DNA from: Hyphomicrobiales bacterium
GTDB lineage: Bacteria > Pseudomonadota > Alphaproteobacteria > Rhizobiales > Beijerinckiaceae
Length of the DNA: 64,000 bases
Assembly: GCA_027483945.1 (NCBI GenBank)
Contig: JAIXTM010000009.1
Coordinates: 124,001-188,000, forward strand
Direction: 5' to 3'
The translations under genes and the position numbers were made by a program. Positions 7,957-17,399 of the stretch are shown one piece after another. Numbering within the stretch: position 1 is the first letter of the stretch; the number at the start of each line of letters is the position of its first letter. The notes beneath the pieces were generated by a model. That model made no database searches. It had not been told where the DNA came from and was given only the letters and a program-made list of their open reading frames with translations.

Positions 7957-9339
7957 TTGCGGGCAGCGGGGCGCCTCGACCGGTTCTCCATTGGCGCGCG
8001 CCTCCTCTCGGCGGCCCTGGTCTGCAGCGCCGTCATCCTGCTGATCTCGGGCCTCGCCTTGTCGGCGATCTATCGCCGCATCACGGAGCGGGCCTTCGAC
8101 GAGCGGCTGCACATCTACCTGACCGAGCTCGTCGGCGATCTCGCCGCCCCGCTGGACAGCGACCGCGGCTCGCTCGGCTCCATCGCCGAGCCGCGCTTCG
8201 AGCAGCCCTTGTCGGGGTGGTACTGGCAGATCACGCAGCTCGACAACCCCAAGCGCGAGGTCCGCGCCTCGCGCTCGCTGGTCGGCTCCGAACTGCCGAT
8301 CCTCACCGATCTCGGCGTGCGCGCCTCGATCGGCGAGCGGCGCGAGGGCTACGGCACCGGCATCGACGATCGGCGCCTGCGCATCGTGGAGCGGCGCGTC
8401 GACCTCGGCGACGAGGGCCGCTACCTCATCGCCGTCGCGGGGGACGCCAGCGAGATCGACCGCGAGATCGGCGATTTCAACCGCGCTGTCGCCGTCACCT
8501 TCCTGATCCTCGGCGCCGCGCTGGGCCTGTCCACGCTCGTCCAGGTGCGCTTCGGCCTGCGTCCCCTGAGCCAGCTCGGCGCCTCCGTCGCGGCGGTGCG
8601 GCGGGGCGAAGCCGACCACATTGCCGGGCGCTATCCGCCGGACATCGCGCCGCTGGCGGGCGAGCTCAACCTCATGCTCGACACCAACCGGGAGATCGTC
8701 GAGCGGGCGCGGACCCATGTCGGCAACCTCGCCCATGCGCTGAAGACGCCGCTCTCGGTCCTCGCCAACGAGGCGCAGGGCTCCCGCTCGCAGCTCGCCG
8801 GGCAGGTCAGGCGCCAGACCGAGGTCATGCGCGACCAGGTGAACTACCATCTGGGCCGCGCCCGGGCGGCGGCCCTGTCCACCGGCCTTGGCGCGGCGAC
8901 CCTCGCCCGGCCGGTCGTGGAGGGGCTCGCCCGCGTCTTTGCCCGGCTGAACACCGAGCGCGGGCTCACCCTCGCCATCGACATCCCCGACGACCTGCGC
9001 GTGCGCTGCGAGGAGCAGGATCTGCAGGAGATGCTGGGCAACCTCATCGACAATGCCTGCAAATGGACCGCGAGCGAGGTCCGCATCGCCGCGAGCCTCC
9101 AGGGCGATCCGGGCCTCCCCTACATCGTCTTCACGGTGGACGATGACGGGCCGGGCCTGCCGGAGGCCAAGCGCGAGGAGGTGTTGCGGCGCGGCCGGCG
9201 CCTCGACGAGAGCCGCCCCGGCTCGGGCCTTGGCCTCGCCATCGTGGTCGATCTGGCCTCGCTCCATACCGGTTCGCTGACGCTCGGGACGTCGCCGGCG
9301 GGGGGCCTGCGCGCCACGCTCAGGCTGCCCGGCGTATGA
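7957..9339 (+). CDS. Sensor histidine kinase (FeuQ/PhoQ-like)
   Basis: A 460-residue membrane kinase beginning at a TTG codon 2 bp after the regulator stop. A first membrane segment (about residues 17-37) precedes a periplasmic domain of about 130 residues (roughly 40-170), then a second membrane segment (about 175-197) and a HAMP-like linker. The H-box is VGNLAHALKTPLSVL, with His260 as the autophosphorylation site. It has an N box (NLIDNACKW), a G1 box (VDDDGPGLP) and a G2 box (GSGLGLAIV). A periplasmic domain of this size fits a sensor that could be modulated by the small secreted protein encoded upstream. Confidence 0.85.
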   Translation: MRAAGRLDRFSIGARLLSAALVCSAVILLISGLALSAIYRRITERAFDERLHIYLTELVGDLAAPLDSDRGSLGSIAEPRFEQPLSGWYWQITQLDNPKREVRASRSLVGSELPILTDLGVRASIGERREGYGTGIDDRRLRIVERRVDLGDEGRYLIAVAGDASEIDREIGDFNRAVAVTFLILGAALGLSTLVQVRFGLRPLSQLGASVAAVRRGEADHIAGRYPPDIAPLAGELNLMLDTNREIVERARTHVGNLAHALKTPLSVLANEAQGSRSQLAGQVRRQTEVMRDQVNYHLGRARAAALSTGLGAATLARPVVEGLARVFARLNTERGLTLAIDIPDDLRVRCEEQDLQEMLGNLIDNACKWTASEVRIAASLQGDPGLPYIVFTVDDDGPGLPEAKREEVLRRGRRLDESRPGSGLGLAIVVDLASLHTGSLTLGTSPAGGLRATLRLPGV

Positions 9340-9417
9340 CGGCCTTCCCCGTCTCGCGACCCTATGTCGCCAGCGCTCGCTGGTGAACGCGCCGCGCACT
9401 CGCGGTAAAGCGATGCC

Positions 9418-10500
9418 ATGACGATCTGGATCGTATTCGCGCTGATGACGGGAGCGGTGGCTTTGGCCGTGCTCTGGCCGCTCGCGCGCGTGCGCGCCGG
9501 CCATGCCGCCGACGCGAGCGAGGCGGATCTCGCCTTCTACCGCTCCCAGATCGCCGATATCGATCGCGAGGCCGCCCGCGGCCTGATCGGCGCCGGCGAG
9601 GCCGAAGGCGCCCGGGCCGAAGCCGCGCGCCGCCTGCTGCGCGCCCGGGACAGGACGTCGCCCGCGGCGGACGCCTCCGAGGCGGCCCTTCGCCGCCGCC
9701 GCGCCGCCTCCGCCTTCGCCATCTCGATGATCCCGCTCGTTTCGCTCGGGCTCTACGGCGCCTTCGGCTCGCCGCACATCCCGGCCCAGCCGCTCGCCGC
9801 GCGCCTCGCCGTCGATCCGGCGCAGCTGAGCCTGGCCGACGCGGTGGGCCGGATCGAGGCGCATCTCGCCCGCAATCCCGACGACGGGCGCGGCTGGGAA
9901 TTGCTGGCGCCGGTCTATCTGCGCATGGGCCGCGCCCAGGAGGCCGCCGGCGCCTATGAGCGCAGCCTCGCCCTCCTCGGCGCGACGCCCGAGCGCCTGA
10001 CCGACCACGCCGAGGCCCTCGTCCTCGCCAATGACGGCGTCGTCTCCGCCGAGGCGCGCAAGGCGATCGACGCGGCGCTCGCGGCGTCGCCGGACCTCGC
10101 CAAGGCCCGCTATTACCGCGCCGTCGCGCTGGAGCAGGACGGCGACCGCGCCGGCGCCCGGTCGATGCTCGCCGCGCTGGCCGCATCCGCGGTTCCCGAC
10201 ACGCCATGGCTGCCGATGGTGAAGGCGCGGCTCGCCGCGCTGGACGGCACGACCGCGACCGCCGCCGCCGGCGATCCCGCGATCCGCGCCATGGTCGAAG
10301 GCCTTGCCGCCCGTCTCGAAGGAGGTGGGGGCGATGCGGACAGCTGGGCCCGGCTCGTGCGCTCCTACGCGGTGCTCGGCGAGAAGGACAAGGCGGACGC
10401 CGCGCTCGCCTCGGCCCGCCGCGACCTCGCCGGCAACGAGGCCGCCCTGGCGCGGCTCGGCGCGCTCGCCACCGAACTGGCGCTGACGGACCGCCGATGA
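9418..10500 (+). CDS. ccmI: Cytochrome c maturation protein CcmI (CycH)
   Basis: A 360-residue protein with two membrane segments (residues 1-20 and about 98-118, [20 protein letters not shown]) flanking a cytoplasmic loop. A periplasmic TPR-rich region follows from residue 150 ([32 protein letters not shown]). CcmI holds apocytochrome c for the CcmF/CcmH haem ligation complex. It is the first gene of a tightly packed ccmI-E-F-H set; its stop overlaps the ccmE start as ATGA. This order corresponds to rhizobial cycHJKL. The promoter is probably in the 78-bp gap before it. Confidence 0.92.
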   Translation: MTIWIVFALMTGAVALAVLWPLARVRAGHAADASEADLAFYRSQIADIDREAARGLIGAGEAEGARAEAARRLLRARDRTSPAADASEAALRRRRAASAFAISMIPLVSLGLYGAFGSPHIPAQPLAARLAVDPAQLSLADAVGRIEAHLARNPDDGRGWELLAPVYLRMGRAQEAAGAYERSLALLGATPERLTDHAEALVLANDGVVSAEARKAIDAALAASPDLAKARYYRAVALEQDGDRAGARSMLAALAASAVPDTPWLPMVKARLAALDGTTATAAAGDPAIRAMVEGLAARLEGGGGDADSWARLVRSYAVLGEKDKADAALASARRDLAGNEAALARLGALATELALTDRR

Positions 10501-10973
10501 CCCAGACCATGGCCGCCCGCCGCCCCATGACCCGCAGGAGCCGGCGCCTGACGCTGATCGGCACCGCGCTCGCCGTGCTGGCGCTGGCGCTCGGCCTCGT
10601 GCTCTTCGCGCTGCGCGATTCGATCGTCTTCTTCTACGGGCCGACCGCGATCGCCGAGAAGGGCATCGCCCCCGGCACGCGGCTGCGCCTCGGCGGGCTC
10701 GTCCAGGCGGGCAGCGTCCAGCGCGGCGCGGACCAGAATGTCCGTTTCGCGGTGGGCGACGGCAACCGCACGATGCAGGTCGCCTATCGGGGCCTCCTGC
10801 CGGATCTGTTCCGCGAGGGGCAGGGCGTCGTCGCCGAGGGCGTGCTCCAGCCCGACGGCTCGTTCCGCGCCGACAGCGTGCTCGCCAAGCACGACGAGAA
10901 CTACATGCCCCGCGAAGTCGCCGACGAGCTCAAGAAGCAGGGCCACTGGCAGGACGGGGCCAAGCCGAAATGA
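10497..10973 (+). CDS. ccmE: Haem chaperone CcmE (CycJ)
   Basis: A 158-residue type II membrane protein with one N-terminal anchor (about residues 19-40) followed by the OB-fold periplasmic domain. The haem-binding motif is in the segment [10 protein letters not shown]: His132 binds haem covalently and Tyr136 is the axial ligand position. The ATG at 10497 overlaps the ccmI stop. Length and ending ([13 protein letters not shown]) are normal for alphaproteobacterial CcmE. It carries haem from the CcmABCD exporter to CcmF. Confidence 0.95.
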   Translation: MTQTMAARRPMTRRSRRLTLIGTALAVLALALGLVLFALRDSIVFFYGPTAIAEKGIAPGTRLRLGGLVQAGSVQRGADQNVRFAVGDGNRTMQVAYRGLLPDLFREGQGVVAEGVLQPDGSFRADSVLAKHDENYMPREVADELKKQGHWQDGAKPK

Positions 10974-10980
10974 GCCGTCC

Positions 10981-12966
10981 ATGCTGATCGAAGCCGGTCA
11001 TTACGCGCTCGTCCTCGCGCTCGCGGTCTGCATCGTGCAGACCATCGTGCCGATCTGGGGCGCCCGCCGCGACGACGCCGCGCTGATGGAGATGGGCGCG
11101 GCCTGCGCCGTGGCGAGCTTCGTCTGCGTCGCCTTCTCCTTCGTCGCGCTCTCCCACGCCTATCTCGTCTCGGACTTCTCGATCCGGAACGTGGTCGAGA
11201 ACTCGCACTCCCAGAAGCCGCTGATCTACAAGCTCACCGGCGTGTGGGGGAACCACGAGGGCTCCATGCTCCTCTGGGTCCTCGTCCTCACGATCTTCGC
11301 CGCCCTCGTCGCCCTCTTGCGCCGCTCGCTGCCGGCGCGCCTGCGGGCCAACGCGCTCGGCGTCCAGGGCGCCATCGCGGTGGCGTTCCTGCTCTTCATC
11401 CTGGTGACGTCGAACCCGTTCGCGCGCCTCAGCCCGGCGCCGTTCGAGGGACGCGACCTCAACCCGATCCTCCAGGACCCCGGCCTCGCGATCCACCCGC
11501 CGCTCCTCTATGTCGGCTATGTCGGGCTCTCCATCGCCTTCGCCTTCGCGCTGGCAGCCCTCATCGAGGGCCGCATCGACGCGGTCTGGGCCCGCGCGGT
11601 CCGGCCCTGGACGCTGGCCGCCTGGGCCTTCCTCACGCTCGGCATCTCCATGGGCTCCTACTGGGCCTATTACGAGCTCGGCTGGGGCGGCTTCTGGTTC
11701 TGGGACCCGGTGGAGAACGCCTCGCTCATGCCGTGGCTCGCCGCCACCGCGCTGCTCCATTCGGTCGTCGTCATGGAACGGCGCGAGGCGCTGAAGGTCT
11801 GGACGATCTTCCTCGCCATCCTCGCCTTCTCGCTCTCGCTGGTCGGCACATTCCTCGTCCGGTCCGGCGTCCTCACCTCGGTCCACGCCTTCGCCACCGA
11901 TCCGGGGCGCGGCGCCTTCATCCTCGGCATCCTGACAATCTTCATCGGCGGCGGCCTCGCGCTCTTCGCCTGGCGCGCCCCGGTCCTGCGCCAGGGCGGC
12001 CTCTTCGCGCCGATCTCCCGGGAAGGCGCGCTGGTGGTGAACAACCTCCTGTTCTCCACCGCCTGCGGCACCGTCCTCGTCGGGACGCTCTACCCGCTCG
12101 CCCTGGAGGCGCTGACCGGCGCCAAGATCTCGGTCGGCCCGCCCTTCTTCAATCTGACGGTCGGCGCCATCGCCCTGCCGCTCCTCCTGCTCCTGCCCTT
12201 CGGCCAGCAGCTCGCGTGGAAGCGCGGCGACGTCGCCGGCGCGAGCCAGCGCCTTATGGCCGCCTTCGGCCTCGCGATCCTCGCCGCGCTCGCCGTGTTC
12301 GCCTTCACGAGGGGCGGCCCGGTTCTCGCGCCCATCGGGGTCGGCATCGGCGCCTTCGTCACGATCGGGTCCGTGGTCGAGATCTCGTCCCGCGCCTTCG
12401 GCCGTGGCGTCGGCTGGCGCCTCGCGATGCGCCGCGCCTTCGGCCTGCCGCGTGCCGCCTGGGGCACGGCCTCCGCCCATTTCGGCGTCGGCATCACGGT
12501 GCTGGGCCTCGCGGCGGCAGCCTGGAGCACCGAGACGCTGGTCGTGATGAAGCCCGGAGACCGAGCTCAGGTCGGACCTTACACGGCGACGCTGGAGCGC
12601 GTGGTCCCGCGCTCCCAGGCCAATTACCGCGAGGATGTCGGCCTCCTGCGCCTGACGCGCGCCGACGGCACCGATGCCGGCACGCTGGAAGCCTCCAAGC
12701 GCCTCTATCTCACCCGCAACATGCCCACCACCGAGGCCGGCATCCGCACGATGGGGCTCAGCCAGGTCTATGTCAGCCTTGGCGAGGCTGAGCCCGGCGG
12801 CATCGGCGTGCGCCTCTATTACAAGCCCTTCGTGCTCCTGATCTGGATCGGCTCGGTCTTCATGGCCATCGGCGCATTCTGGGCGATGACGGACCGGAAG
12901 TACCGCGTCGGCGCGCCCGTCCGCGCGGCGGTCAGGGCCGCCGAAGTCCGGGAGGCGCAGGCGTGA
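10981..12966 (+). CDS. ccmF: Haem lyase subunit CcmF (CycK)
   Basis: A 661-residue polytopic membrane protein with about 13-15 hydrophobic segments. The tryptophan-rich WWD haem-handling motif starts at Trp235 ([18 protein letters not shown]) and histidines flank it ([10 protein letters not shown] upstream, [12 protein letters not shown] downstream). It ligates haem to apocytochrome c together with CcmH and CcmI. I chose the ATG at 10981, 7 bp after the ccmE stop. The 3' end overlaps ccmH as GTGA. Confidence 0.95.
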   Translation: MLIEAGHYALVLALAVCIVQTIVPIWGARRDDAALMEMGAACAVASFVCVAFSFVALSHAYLVSDFSIRNVVENSHSQKPLIYKLTGVWGNHEGSMLLWVLVLTIFAALVALLRRSLPARLRANALGVQGAIAVAFLLFILVTSNPFARLSPAPFEGRDLNPILQDPGLAIHPPLLYVGYVGLSIAFAFALAALIEGRIDAVWARAVRPWTLAAWAFLTLGISMGSYWAYYELGWGGFWFWDPVENASLMPWLAATALLHSVVVMERREALKVWTIFLAILAFSLSLVGTFLVRSGVLTSVHAFATDPGRGAFILGILTIFIGGGLALFAWRAPVLRQGGLFAPISREGALVVNNLLFSTACGTVLVGTLYPLALEALTGAKISVGPPFFNLTVGAIALPLLLLLPFGQQLAWKRGDVAGASQRLMAAFGLAILAALAVFAFTRGGPVLAPIGVGIGAFVTIGSVVEISSRAFGRGVGWRLAMRRAFGLPRAAWGTASAHFGVGITVLGLAAAAWSTETLVVMKPGDRAQVGPYTATLERVVPRSQANYREDVGLLRLTRADGTDAGTLEASKRLYLTRNMPTTEAGIRTMGLSQVYVSLGEAEPGGIGVRLYYKPFVLLIWIGSVFMAIGAFWAMTDRKYRVGAPVRAAVRAAEVREAQA

Positions 12967-13460
12967 TTGCCCCCGCGCGTCTCCTTTGCGCGGTCTTCAT
13001 GGCGCTATCCGCCATGGCGCCGGTCGTGACGCCGGCTCTGGCTGTGCAGCCGGACGAGGTCCTCCGGGATCCGGCCCTGGAGGCCCGCGCCCGCGATCTC
13101 TCCGCCGAACTGCGCTGCCTCGTCTGCCAGAACCAGTCCATCGACGACAGCGACGCGCCGCTGGCGCGCGACCTGCGCCTTCTCGTCCGTGAGCGGCTCC
13201 AGGCCGGCGACAGCGATGCCGCGATCCGCGACTTCGTCGTCGCGCGCTACGGCGAGTTCGTGCTGCTGCGCCCGCCCTTCGCCGCCCATACCCTGCTGCT
13301 GTGGCTGGCGCCGGCGCTGCTCGGCGCGGCGGGCCTGTTCGGGGTGTGGCGTCTTGCCCGAAGCCGCGGCCGCGATGCGACGGAAGCCGTCGCGCTGACC
13401 CCGGACGAGCAGGCGGCCCTCGCCGCCGCGACGGGCACAGGCGACCGGGACCCCGCCTGA
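12963..13460 (+). CDS. ccmH: Cytochrome c maturation protein CcmH (CycL/CcmL)
   Basis: A 165-residue protein with a signal peptide (cleavage near ALA-V, residue 27) and the redox motif [11 protein letters not shown] (Cys52, Cys55), which reduces the apocytochrome haem-binding cysteines. A C-terminal membrane helix follows (about residues 110-130). The start is GTG at 12963 overlapping the ccmF stop by 4 bp. This is the short, N-terminal-type CcmH; the TPR part is the separate CcmI protein, as is usual in Rhizobiales. Confidence 0.94.
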   Translation: MIAPARLLCAVFMALSAMAPVVTPALAVQPDEVLRDPALEARARDLSAELRCLVCQNQSIDDSDAPLARDLRLLVRERLQAGDSDAAIRDFVVARYGEFVLLRPPFAAHTLLLWLAPALLGAAGLFGVWRLARSRGRDATEAVALTPDEQAALAAATGTGDRDPA

Positions 13461-13587
13461 TCCAGGGACCGGCCCGACCGGGTCGAAACCTTACGAACAA
13501 TTCATGCGTCGGCGAAGGGGCCGTAAGGCGCGCCTCCCCATCTTCACTCCCAACGATCGGCATGTCCGCAATCGACAGGAGTGACCA

Positions 13588-15174
13588 ATGTCCGAACAGA
13601 ACGATCAGGTCCGCACGACCTCTAAGGTCCGCCGCTCCGGCGTGGCGGTGCTTCTCGGCGCCGTCGGCATCGGCGCGCTCATGGCCGGCGCCGGCACCAT
13701 GTCCGGCGTCATCGCGCCGAGCCAGACCGCCGCGATCGCGCAGAACCTTTCCAATCCTGCCCCCAACGCCCCGGCTCCCGCCGTGCTGGCGCCCGTCTCC
13801 TTCGCCGACGTCGTCGAGCGGGTGAAGCCCGCCGTCGTGTCGATCCGCGTCAAGACGGCGGTGGAGCAGACGAGCGGCGTCGACGGCCGGTCCTTCGGCC
13901 TGCCCGAAGGCCATCCTCTGGAGCGCTTCTTCCGCGAGTTCCGCGAGCGCGGCGGCAGCGAGTTCGGCATGCGCGGCGAGCGCCAGGAACGCGGTCAGCC
14001 GCGCGCCCAGCCGCGCCGCTTCGGCATGAGCCAGGGCTCCGGCTTCTTCATCAGCGCCGACGGCTATGTCGTCACCAACAACCATGTCATCGACAAGGGC
14101 ATGGAGGTCGAGGTGACCACCGATAGCGGCCAGACGCTCACCGCCAAGGTCGTCGGCACCGATCCGAAGACCGACCTCGCCCTGCTGAAGGTGCAGGAGG
14201 AAGGCAATTACCCCTACGTCTCCCTGGCCAAGTCCACGCCGCGCGTCGGCGACTGGGTGGTCGCGGTCGGCAACCCGTTCGGCCTCGGCGGCACGGTGAC
14301 CGCCGGCATCGTCTCGGCCCGCGGCCGCGACATCGGCGCCGGCCCCTATGACGACTTCCTCCAGATCGACGCGGCGGTGAACCGCGGCAATTCGGGCGGT
14401 CCCGCCTTCAACCTCAACGGCGAGGTCATCGGCGTGAACACGGCCATCGCCTCGCCGTCCGGCGGCAATGTCGGCATTGCCTTCGCGATCCCGACCGAGG
14501 CCGTGCAGAAGGTCGTCGCGGACTTGAAGGCCACCGGCACGGTGGAGCGCGGCTTCCTCGGCGTGCAGATCCAGCCGGTGACGAAGGACATCGCCGCGAG
14601 CTTGGGCCTCAAGGAGGCGCAGGGCGCCATCGTCGCCCGCATCGAGGAGGGCAGCCCGGCCGGCAAGGCGGGCGTGCGCACCGGCGACGCGATCCTGTCC
14701 GTCAACGGCAAGCCCGTCGACAATGCCCGCGACCTCTCCCGCGAGATCGCGAACCTGAAGCCCGGCTCCACGGCGGATCTCAAGGTCTGGCGCGACGGAT
14801 CCGAGCGTGAGGTCAAGGTCACGCTGGGCCGCCTGCCGGGCGAGCGCGGTGCCGCCGCCCAGCCCGCCCAGGTCGAGGGCACGGCCGATACCGGCCGCCT
14901 TGGCCTGCGCCTCGCCCCCGCCGCCGGCGTGTCGGGCCTCGACAAGAAGGGCGTCCTCGTCGTCGGCGTCGAGCCCGGCAGCGAGGCTGCCGAGCGCGGC
15001 CTGAAGACCGGCGACGTCATCGCCGAGGTCGGCGGTCGCGCCGTCCAGAACCCGGCCGACGTGCAGAAGGCGATCGCCGACAGCCGCCGCGACGGCCGCC
15101 GCGCGGTGCTGCTGCGGCTCGAGACGGAGGAGGGCGCCCGCTTCGTCGCCCTGCCGACCCCGCCCGCCGGCTGA
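13588..15174 (+). CDS. degP: Periplasmic serine protease of the Do/DegP (HtrA) family
   Basis: A 528-residue protein with an N-terminal hydrophobic signal/anchor (about residues 17-42). The trypsin-like protease domain has a complete triad: His166 in TNNHVID, Asp196 in KTDLALL, Ser269 in RGNSGGPAF. Two PDZ domains follow, about 300-390 and 425-520. A Gln/Arg-rich LA-loop-like insertion lies around residues 120-150. It degrades or refolds damaged envelope proteins. RBS AGGAG is 8 bp upstream of the ATG. It follows the ccm genes by 127 bp, the arrangement known around rhizobial cycHJKL-degP1. It may have its own stress promoter, but I could not identify one. Confidence 0.93.
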   Translation: MSEQNDQVRTTSKVRRSGVAVLLGAVGIGALMAGAGTMSGVIAPSQTAAIAQNLSNPAPNAPAPAVLAPVSFADVVERVKPAVVSIRVKTAVEQTSGVDGRSFGLPEGHPLERFFREFRERGGSEFGMRGERQERGQPRAQPRRFGMSQGSGFFISADGYVVTNNHVIDKGMEVEVTTDSGQTLTAKVVGTDPKTDLALLKVQEEGNYPYVSLAKSTPRVGDWVVAVGNPFGLGGTVTAGIVSARGRDIGAGPYDDFLQIDAAVNRGNSGGPAFNLNGEVIGVNTAIASPSGGNVGIAFAIPTEAVQKVVADLKATGTVERGFLGVQIQPVTKDIAASLGLKEAQGAIVARIEEGSPAGKAGVRTGDAILSVNGKPVDNARDLSREIANLKPGSTADLKVWRDGSEREVKVTLGRLPGERGAAAQPAQVEGTADTGRLGLRLAPAAGVSGLDKKGVLVVGVEPGSEAAERGLKTGDVIAEVGGRAVQNPADVQKAIADSRRDGRRAVLLRLETEEGARFVALPTPPAG

Positions 15175-15190
15175 TCGGCATCACGGAATG

Positions 15191-15237
15191 GAGCGGCGCG
15201 CCAACGCTCACAGGTCGCCCCCTGCGGCGCGCCGTTC
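15191..15237 (+). terminator. Imperfect GC-rich inverted repeat after degP
   Basis: The arms GAGCGGCGCGCC (15191-15202) and GGCGCGCCGTTC (15226-15237) pair with one mismatch around a 23-base loop, 17 bp after the degP stop. There is no T run, so on its own it is more likely an RNA 3' stabiliser or half of a double terminator with the next hairpin. Confidence 0.35.
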
Positions 15238-15242
15238 CGACT

Positions 15243-15280
15243 GCGGCAGGCCGGACAATTCCCCCCGTCCGGCCTGCCGC
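15243..15280 (+). terminator. Strong hairpin terminator between degP and the response regulator gene
   Basis: A perfect 14-bp stem, GCGGCAGGCCGGAC pairing with its exact complement at 15267-15280, around a 10-base loop, followed by TCCCTTTCGTCTT. It is placed 69 bp after the degP stop and 49 bp before the next start. The T run is interrupted but the stem is very stable, so it most likely ends degP transcription. Confidence 0.6.
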
Positions 15281-15328
15281 TCCCTTTCGTCTTGAGATCG
15301 CGACGGATTTCCCGTCTAGCTTCCCGCC

Positions 15329-16012
15329 ATGCGCATTCTGGTTGTCGAGGACGATGCCGAGGCTGCGGCCTACCTGACGAAGGCCTTCCGCGAGGTGGGC
15401 CACGTGGCCGATCACGCGCCCGACGGCCTGGAAGGCTACGCGCTCGCGCGGGAGGGCAATTACGATGCCCTGGTCGTCGATCGCATGCTGCCCCGCCTCG
15501 ACGGCCTGTCCCTGATCCGCTCGCTGCGCGAGCAGGACGTCCAGACCCCGGCCCTCATCCTCTCGGCCCTCGGCCAGGTGGACGACCGGGTGAAGGGCCT
15601 GCGCGCCGGCGGCGACGATTATCTCCCCAAGCCCTACGCCTTCTCCGAGCTCCTGGCCCGGATCGAAGTGCTCGCGCGCCGCCGCGGCGGCGCCTCGGGC
15701 GAGCCGACCTCCTACCGCGTGGCGGACCTGGAACTGGACCGCCTGTCCCACCGGGTGACGCGCGCCGGGCAGGAGATCCCGCTCCAGCCCCGCGAGTTCC
15801 GGCTCCTGGAATACCTGATGAAGCATGCCGGGCAGGTCGTGACCCGGACCATGCTGCTGGAAAATGTCTGGGACTACCATTTCGACCCGCAGACGAACGT
15901 CATCGACGTCCATGTCTCGCGGCTGCGCGCCAAGATCGACAAGGGGCAGGACAGTCCGCTGATCCACACGATCCGCGGCGCGGGATACCAGATCCGTGAC
16001 AGCGCTCGGTAA
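15329..16012 (+). CDS. OmpR-family response regulator
   Basis: A 227-residue regulator. The receiver domain (1-115) has Glu7/Asp8/Asp9, phospho-acceptor Asp51 in VVDRMLPRLDG and Lys in PKPYAFSELLARI. The winged-helix DNA-binding domain (about 130-225) ends NVIDVHVSRLRAKIDKG..IRGAGYQIRD, which places it with the CzcR/QseB/CusR type. The start is ATG at 15329. The cognate kinase starts inside its 3' end (17-bp overlap), so they are translationally coupled. In rhizobia a pair at this position follows degP1; the inducing signal is unknown. Confidence 0.87.
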   Translation: MRILVVEDDAEAAAYLTKAFREVGHVADHAPDGLEGYALAREGNYDALVVDRMLPRLDGLSLIRSLREQDVQTPALILSALGQVDDRVKGLRAGGDDYLPKPYAFSELLARIEVLARRRGGASGEPTSYRVADLELDRLSHRVTRAGQEIPLQPREFRLLEYLMKHAGQVVTRTMLLENVWDYHFDPQTNVIDVHVSRLRAKIDKGQDSPLIHTIRGAGYQIRDSAR

Positions 16013-17390
16013 GCTGTTCCGCACCACGGCGTTCCGGATCACGCTCGCCTATCTCGTGGTCTTCGCGCTCTTTGCCGCCTTCATCCTCGGCTATGTCGCC
16101 TGGAACGCGCGCAACCTGATCCTGGAGCAGGCCCGCAGCACGATCGAGGCCGAGATCACCGGCCTTGCCGAGCAATACCGCATCGGCAACATCCGGCGGC
16201 TCATCTTCTCGGTGGAGCGGCGCGCGCGGGCCCCCGGCGCCTCGCTCTACCTGGTCACCACCTTTGCCGGCGAGCGGCTGTCGGGGAATATCGGGTCCAT
16301 CGAGCCCGGCGTCATCGACAATGCCGGCGAACGCATCGTCGACTATGCGCTGAACGAGGAGGGGACGGAGCCGCGCAAGGCCCTGGTGCGGGTCATGGTC
16401 CTGCCCGGCGGCTTCCGGCTTCTGGTCGGCCGGGATCTCGTCGAGCAGGAGCAGTTCCGCTTCGTGATCCGCCGTGCCTTCGGCTGGTCGCTGACGCTGA
16501 TCGTCGTGCTCGGCTGCCTCGGCGGCTGGTTCATCACCCGGCGCGTGCTGAAGCGCGTGGACGCCATGACCGAGACCACGCGCACGATCATGGCGGGCGA
16601 CCTGTCCGGGCGCCTGCCGGTCGGCGCGACGGGCGACGAACTGGACCGCCTCGCGGCCAATCTCAACGCCATGCTGGACCGGATCGGCGAGCTGATGACG
16701 GGCCTCAAGGAGGTCTCCGACAACATCGCCCATGATCTCAAGACGCCGCTGACGCGGCTGCGCAACCGCACCGAGGAAGCGCTGCGGGGTGCCCGCGACC
16801 CGGCCGAGTTCCGCGCCGCGCTGGAATCCACGATGGAGGAGAGCGACACGCTGATCCGGCTCTTCAACGCGCTCCTGATGATCGCCCGCGTCGAGGCCGG
16901 CCAGAGCGCCGAGGCCTTCACGCGGGTGGACGCCGCCGCGGTCGTCGCCGGCGTCGCCGAGCTCTACGAGCCGCTGATCGAGGAGGCGGGCGGCGCCCTG
17001 TCGGTCTCGACGGAGCCGGACCTGTCGTTTCAGGGCAGTCGCGAGCTCGTCGGCCAGGTCGTGTCCAACCTGCTCGACAACGCGATCAAGTACGGCGCGG
17101 CGGCGGATGGCGACGGCCCGCCCGCGGCCGGCCCGGCCATCTCCATCGCCGCGCGCCGCGCCGGCGACCGGATCGAGCTCGTCGTCGCCGATGGCGGGGC
17201 GGGCATTCCCCCGGATGCGCGGGCCAAGGCTGTGGAGCGTTTCGCCCGGCTGGAGGGCGCGCGCTCGCGGCCGGGCTTCGGCCTGGGCCTCAGCCTCGCC
17301 ACGGCGGTCGCCCGACTTCACGGTGGAGAATTGCGGCTGGAGGACAACGAGCCCGGCCTCAAGGCTGTTCTGTCGCTGCCGGCCGCCTAG
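15996..17390 (+). CDS. Sensor histidine kinase partner of the preceding regulator
   Basis: A 464-residue kinase starting at GTG within the regulator gene. Membrane segments are at about residues 14-36 and 165-188 around a periplasmic domain of about 125 residues. A HAMP domain follows (ITRRVLKRVDAMTETTRTIMAGDLSGRLPV is its core region). The H-box is SDNIAHDLKTPLTRL with His246. The N box is NLLDNAIKYG, and a G-rich ATP lid GFGLGLSLA is present. It belongs to the heavy-metal/cell-envelope-sensor type of HAMP kinases. The next gene, glnE, starts 9 bp after its stop and may be co-transcribed. Confidence 0.87.
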   Translation: MTALGKLFRTTAFRITLAYLVVFALFAAFILGYVAWNARNLILEQARSTIEAEITGLAEQYRIGNIRRLIFSVERRARAPGASLYLVTTFAGERLSGNIGSIEPGVIDNAGERIVDYALNEEGTEPRKALVRVMVLPGGFRLLVGRDLVEQEQFRFVIRRAFGWSLTLIVVLGCLGGWFITRRVLKRVDAMTETTRTIMAGDLSGRLPVGATGDELDRLAANLNAMLDRIGELMTGLKEVSDNIAHDLKTPLTRLRNRTEEALRGARDPAEFRAALESTMEESDTLIRLFNALLMIARVEAGQSAEAFTRVDAAAVVAGVAELYEPLIEEAGGALSVSTEPDLSFQGSRELVGQVVSNLLDNAIKYGAAADGDGPPAAGPAISIAARRAGDRIELVVADGGAGIPPDARAKAVERFARLEGARSRPGFGLGLSLATAVARLHGGELRLEDNEPGLKAVLSLPAA

Positions 17391-17399
17391 AGTGGCGGC

